This document shows, one piece after another, positions 58,496-64,000 of a stretch of 64,000 nucleotides of DNA. Position 1 is the first letter of the stretch, and the number at the start of each line of letters is the position of its first letter. Under the pieces are notes generated by a model. The model made no database searches. It was not told the DNA's origin and saw nothing but the letters and a program-made list of their open reading frames with translations. A program made the position numbers and the translations under genes. The stretch lies in contig NW_022166925.1 in the NCBI RefSeq assembly GCF_008728515.1, forward strand, positions 62,001-126,000, in the 5' to 3' direction. This stretch comes from Papio anubis (taxonomy: Eukaryota > Chordata > Mammalia > Primates > Cercopithecidae).

Positions 58496-61400
58496 CTGCT
58501 TTGTGATGTGTGCATTCCACTCAGGAATTAGGCAGTGTTTGAACACTGTTCCTGCAAAACAGAAAAAGTGATATTTCGGAGTATGGTGAAGACTATGGTG
58601 AAAAGTGAACTATCCTCAAGTAAAACCCAGAAAGAAACATTTCAAGAAAGTGCTCTCTGATATGCACATTCCCTTCAAAAATTTGAAGTGTACTCTACTT
58701 TGACCAGTGTGCTAACTCTGTCTTTGAGGAATATGTGAAGGGATATTAAGTGGCGCCCTGGAGGCCTGTGGTGAGCAAGGAAATGTCTTCCCATGAAAAC
58801 TAGAGAGAAACTTTTTGAGCAACTGCTTTGTGATGTGTGTATTCATCTCATAGACTTAAATCATTCTTTTAATTGAGCAGCTTGAAATCACTCTTTCTGT
58901 GGCATCTCAGGAAGGATATTTGGGAACACTCTTTGGAATATGGAGAAAGAAATATGCTCAGATGAAAACCAGAAGGAAGCTTTCTGTGAATCTGCTCTCC
59001 ATCCTGTGGTTTCCACACACAGAGTTAAGCTTCTCTTTTCACTGAGTAGTATCCTAACACAGTGTTTAGTCTGCAAAGGGATATTCGGGAGCGCTTTGAG
59101 GCTAATGGTGAAAACGGAAATATCTTCACATAGACACTAGAGAGAAGCTTTCTAAGGAGCTGCTTTGTGAAGTGTGCATTCCACTCAGAGAGTTATACGT
59201 TTCTTCTCATAGAGAATTGGGGAATCCCTTTTGGAGAAAAAGCTACCAAGGGACATTCAGGAGTATACAGAAGGCTATTGTGAAAAAGGAATTATCATTC
59301 AGACATAAACGGGAAAGAAGCTTTCTGGGAAACTGCTTTGTGATAGAAATGTTTATTCATCTCACATAAATAAAACTTTCTTTATATTATGCAGTTTGTA
59401 AACTCCGTCAAGGACAGATCCACAAAGGGACATTCGGGAGCACTTACAGGCCTATGGTGAAAATGGAAATCTCTTCATATAAAAATTAGAGAGAAGCTTT
59501 CTGAGGAACTGCTTTGGGATGTGTGCATTCCACTCAGGGAGATATACCTCTTTTCTCATAAGCCAATGTTTCAACACTGTTCCTGTAAAACCGAAAACAT
59601 GGTATTTCATAGCGCATTGAAGACTACAGTGAAAAGAGAGCTCTCCTCAAATAAAACCTAGAAGGAAGCGTTCCAAGAAACTACTTTCTGATATATGCAT
59701 TCATTTCACGGAATTAAGCTTTCTTTACATTGCACAGTTTGGAAACTCTGTCTTTGTGGAATCTGTAAAGGGATATTAAGTGGCTCCCAGAGGACTGTGG
59801 TGAGCAAGGAAATGTCTTCCTTTGAAAACTGGAGAGAAGCTTTCTGAGCAACTGCTTTGCAACGTGTTTATTCATCTCATAGAGTTAAAACAGTCTTTAG
59901 ATTGAGCCCTTTGAAAACACTATTTCTTTGGAATCTGAGGAAGCACATTTGGGAATGCTCTTTAGAATATGGAGAACTAAAAAGAAGGATGCTTTCTGTG
60001 AAACTGCTGTGTGTCATGTGAATTCCTCTCACTCAGTTAATCTTCTCTTGCATTGACCAGTTTTCATACTGTTTATGTATAGAGTGTGAAGGGATATTCG
60101 GGAGCGCTTTCAGTCTTACAGTGAAAAAGAAATATCTTCAGATAGAAAATGGAGAGAAGCTTTCCAAGGAACTGCTTTTTGATGTGTGCATTCCACTGAG
60201 AGTGTTATATTTCTCTTCTCATACAGCATCAGGAAAACATTTTGAAGAAAAAAGTACCAAGGGATATTCGGGAGCGTATTCACGCCTATGGTGAAAAAGG
60301 AAATAGCCTCAGGAAAAAAAAGACAGAAGGAAGTTTTCTGTGAAACTGATCTGTGATATGTGTATTCATCTCACATAGATAAAGTTTTCTTTACATTATG
60401 CAGCGTGGAAACTCTGTTATGGACAGATCCATGAAGGGACTTTTGGGAGCACATTCAGGACTATAGTGAAAATGGAAATATCTTCAGATAAAAAGTAGAG
60501 AGAAGCATTCTCAGAAACTGCTTTGTGATGTGCACATTACACTCAGGGAGTTATACCTCTTTTTTCATATGGCAGTGTTTGAACATGGTTCCTGTAAAAC
60601 CGAAAAAGTGATATTTTGGAGTGCATTGAAGACTACAGTGAAAATTGAACTATTCTCAAATAAAACCCAGAAGGAATGATTCTAAGAAGCTGCTGTCTGA
60701 TATGTACATTCACTTCACAGAGTTTAATCTTACTCTACATTGCCCAGTTTGGAAACTCTGTTTTTGAGGAATCTGTGAGGGATATTATGTGTCGCCCAGA
60801 GACCTGTGATGAGCAAGGAAATGTCTTCCATTGAAAACTGGAGAGAAGCTTTCTGAGCAACTGCTTTGTGATGTGTGCATTCATTTCATAGAGATAAATC
60901 ATTCTTTGGATTGAGCAGTTTGAAATCACTGTTTCTTTGAAACTTGAGAAAGGCCATTTGGGAACAGTCTTTAGCATATGCTGTAAAAGAAATACCCTGA
61001 GATAAAAACCAGAAGGAAGCTTTCTGTGAAACTTCTCTCAGTCGTGTGAATTCCACTCACACAGTTCAACTTCTTGTTTCATTGAGCAGTATTGTAACAC
61101 TGTTTTTGTTTAGCCTGTGAAGTGATATTCGTTAGCACTTTGAGGCTTATGGTGAAAACAGAAATATCTTCAGACAAAAACAGGGAAGAAGCTTTCCGAG
61201 GAGCTGCTTTGTGACGTGTGCATTCCACTCATAGAGATATACATTTCTTCACTTAGAGGATCGGTGAACCTCTTTTGCAGAAAAAGCCACCAAGGGACAT
61301 TTGGGAGTATATGGATGGCTATGGTGAAAAAGGAAATACCCTCAGAGAAAAACTGGAAAGAAGTTTGTGTGAAACTGTTTTGTGATAGATATGTTTATTC

Positions 61401-64000
61401 ATCTCACATAGATAAAACTTTCTTTATGCTACACAGTTTTGAAACTGCGTCATGGACGGATCAGGAAAGGGACATTTGTGAGAACATTCAGGCCTATGGT
61501 GAAAAAGGTAATATCTACAGACAAAAAGTTGAGAGAAGCTTTCTTAGAAATTGATGTATGATGTGTGCATTCCACTCAGGAAGTTATACGTCTTTTCTCA
61601 AAAGGCAGTGTTTGAATACTGTTCCTGTGAAACCGAAAAAGTGATATTTCGGAGATCATTGAAGACTATGGTGAAAAGTGAAATATCCTCAAATAAAACC
61701 CAGGAAGAAGCATTCCACGAAACTGCTCTTTGATATGTCCATTCATTTCTCAGAGTTAAAGATTACTCTACATTGCCCAGCTTGAAAATTCTGTCTTTGA
61801 GGAATCTGCAAAGGAATATGTAGTGGTGCCCAAGGCCTGTGGTGAGCAAGAAATTGTCTTCGGATGAAAACGGGAGAGAAGTTTTCCGAGCAACTGCTTT
61901 GTGATGTGTGCATTCATCTCATAGAGTTAAATCATTCTTTGGATGAGCAGTTTGAAATCACTGTTTCTTTGGAACTTGAGAAAGGCCATTTGGGAACAGT
62001 TTTTAGCATATGTTGAAAAAGAAATACCCTCAGGTAAAAACCAGAAGGAAATTTTCTGTGAAAATGCTCTGTGTCTTGTGAATTAAGCTCGCTCAATTAA
62101 GCTTCCCTTTTCAAAAAGCAGTTTTCAAACACGGTTTATGTGTAGCGTGTGCATGGGTATTCGAAAGGGCTTTGAGGCTTACAGTGAAAAAGGAAATATG
62201 TTCAGATAGAAACTTGAGAGAAGCTTTCCGAGGAACTGCTTAGTGACGTGTAAATTCCACTCACAATGTTACACCTCTCTTCTCATAAAGCTCTGGGGAA
62301 ACACTTTTGGACAAAAATGTAACAAGGGATATTTGGGAGCATATTGAAGAATATGGTGAAAAGGGAAATAGCCTCAAAGAAAAGCTGGAAAGAAGCTTTC
62401 TGTGAAACTGCTCTGTGCTATGTGTATTCATCTCACCTAGATAAAGCTTTCTTTATATTACGCAGTTTGCAATTCTGTCATGGACAGATCCGAGAAGGGA
62501 CATTCGGGAGAAAATTCTGGACTATGGTGAAAAAGGAAATATCTTCAGATGAAAACTAGAAAGAAGCTTTCTTTGAATCTGATTTATGCTATGCTTATTC
62601 ATCTCGCATAGATAAAGCTTTCTTTATTTATGCAGCTTGGAAATTCCATCATGGACGGAATCCCAAAGGGACATTAGGGAGCATATTCAGGCCTATGGTG
62701 AAAATGGAAAGATCTTCAGATAAACCCAGAGACAAGTTTTCTGAAAAACTGCCTTCAGATGTATGCATTCCACTCAGGGAGTTACACCTCTTTTCTCTTA
62801 AGGCATTTTTGAACACTGTTCCTGTAAAATCAAAAAAGTTACATTTTGAAGTGCATTGAAGACTATGGGGAAAGTGATCTGTCCTCAAATAAAACCCAGA
62901 AAGAAGCGTTCCAAGAAACTACTTTCTGATATGTGTATTCACTTCACAGAGTTAAAGCTTACTCTACATTGCTCAGTTTGGAAAGTCTCTCTTTGAGACA
63001 TCTGCAAAGTTATATTAAGTGGCGCCCAGAGGACTGTGTTGAGCCAGGAAAAGTCTTCCTTTGAAAACTGGAGAGAATCTTTCTGAGGAACTGCTTTGTG
63101 ACGGGTGTATTCATCTCATAGAGTTAAATCACCCTTTGGAAGGAGTAGTTTGAAATAACTGTTTCTGTGGAATGTGAGGAAGGACATTTGGGAATGCTCT
63201 TTAGAATATGAAGAAGGAAATATCCTCAGATAAAAACCAAAAGGAATCTTTCTGTGAAACTGCTATGTGTCGTGTGAATTCCACTCACTCAGTTGAGCTT
63301 CTCTTTTCATTGAGCACTTTTCTAACACTGTTTACGTTTAGCGAGTGAAGGGATATTTGAGAGTACTTTGAGGCTTACGATGTGAAAGGAAATATGTCAG
63401 ACAGAAACTGGAGAGAGGTTTTCCGTGGAACTGCTTTGTGACCTGTGCATTTCACTCACAGTGTTATACTTCTCTTCTAATAAAAGATTGGGGAATCACT
63501 TTTGGAGAAAAAGCTGCCAAGGGACATTCTGGAGTACATGGACAGCTATGGTGAAAAAAGAAATATCCTAAGACAAAAGGTGGAAGGAAAGTCTCTGTGA
63601 ATCTGCCTTGTGCTATGTTTATTCATCTCACATAGATAAAGCTTTCTTTACATTACGCAGTTTGGAAACTCTGTCATGGACGTATCTGCAAAGGGACATT
63701 TGGGAGTACATTCAGGCCTATGCTGAAAATGGAAATATCTTCAGATACAAACTGGAGAGAAGCTTTCTTAGAAACTGCTTTGTGAAGTGTGCAATCCACT
63801 CAGGCAGTTATACTGCTTTTCTCATAAGGCAGTGTTTGAACTCTGTTCCTGTAAAACCGAAAAAGTGATATTATGGAGCACATTGAAGTCTACGGCAAGA
63901 AGTGAAATATCCTCAGATAAAACTCAGAAAGAATCGTTCCAAGAAACTCCTCTCAGATATGGGCATTCATTTCACAGAGTTAAAGCTTACTCTACATTGC

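Larger units (their letters stand above)
54291..64000 (+). repeat. Alphoid higher-order repeat, family 2, right-end block
   Basis: The same variant set as in 35401-40590 runs to the window end. Spacing of A landmarks varies: about 1,026 (57298 to 58324), 1,010 (59560 to 60569), 1,030 (to 61600), 1,200 (to 62800) and 1,026 (to 63826). The 1,200-bp case equals seven monomers, with two F-type monomers near 62400-62740. F pairs also occur near 56900-57240 and 57920-58240, the latter in a unit lacking E. Local deletions lie near 55205 (start of F) and 58485. The block is not complete at 64000. No genes or insertions are seen. Confidence 0.88.

Overview
This window is primate satellite DNA. About 60 of its 64 kb is alphoid (alpha-satellite-related) tandem repeat with monomers of about 171-175 bp. 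Four retroelements are inserted in it: two LINE-1 fragments and two AluY copies. I see no unique sequence, host gene, tRNA, rRNA or CRISPR array. The only protein-coding sequence is LINE-1 ORF1/ORF2. The young AluY and L1PA-type elements make it a catarrhine primate. An 18-bp tandem duplication in the 3'UTR of the second L1, and the form of the two Alus, lean me toward an Old World monkey. That lean rests on memory of those families and is not proof.

Layout. 1-2484: minus-strand L1, cut by the window edge. Its ORF2 is open for all 376 codons present, its ORF1 carries two 1-base deletions, and its 5'UTR is short with a splice-like internal junction. 2485-2957: short piece of family-2 alphoid repeat. 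2958-15203 and 15814-35400: family-1 higher-order repeat (HOR), a six-monomer unit (here named A-F) of about 1,031 bp, in roughly 30 copies. They are split at 15204-15813 by a 5'-truncated plus-strand L1 with target-site duplications. 35401-40590: related family-2 HOR, often with a doubled F monomer. 40591-54290: family 1 again, with AluY copies at 42702-43000 and 49301-49594 and a strongly rearranged patch at 43064-43446. 54291-64000: family 2 to the end.

Nothing here works as a pathway. The biology is structural: a pericentromere-like alphoid domain without recognisable CENP-B boxes. It has pJalpha-like boxes in E monomers and strong short dyad symmetries at the same place in A, B and F monomers. 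Unequal exchange, microhomology deletion and one fold-back template switch are visible. The most noteworthy single item is the first L1, whose 5'UTR looks like a reinserted spliced L1 RNA using an acceptor I do not recognise. Family block borders are approximate (plus or minus about 50 bp); retroelement ends and target-site duplications are read to the base.
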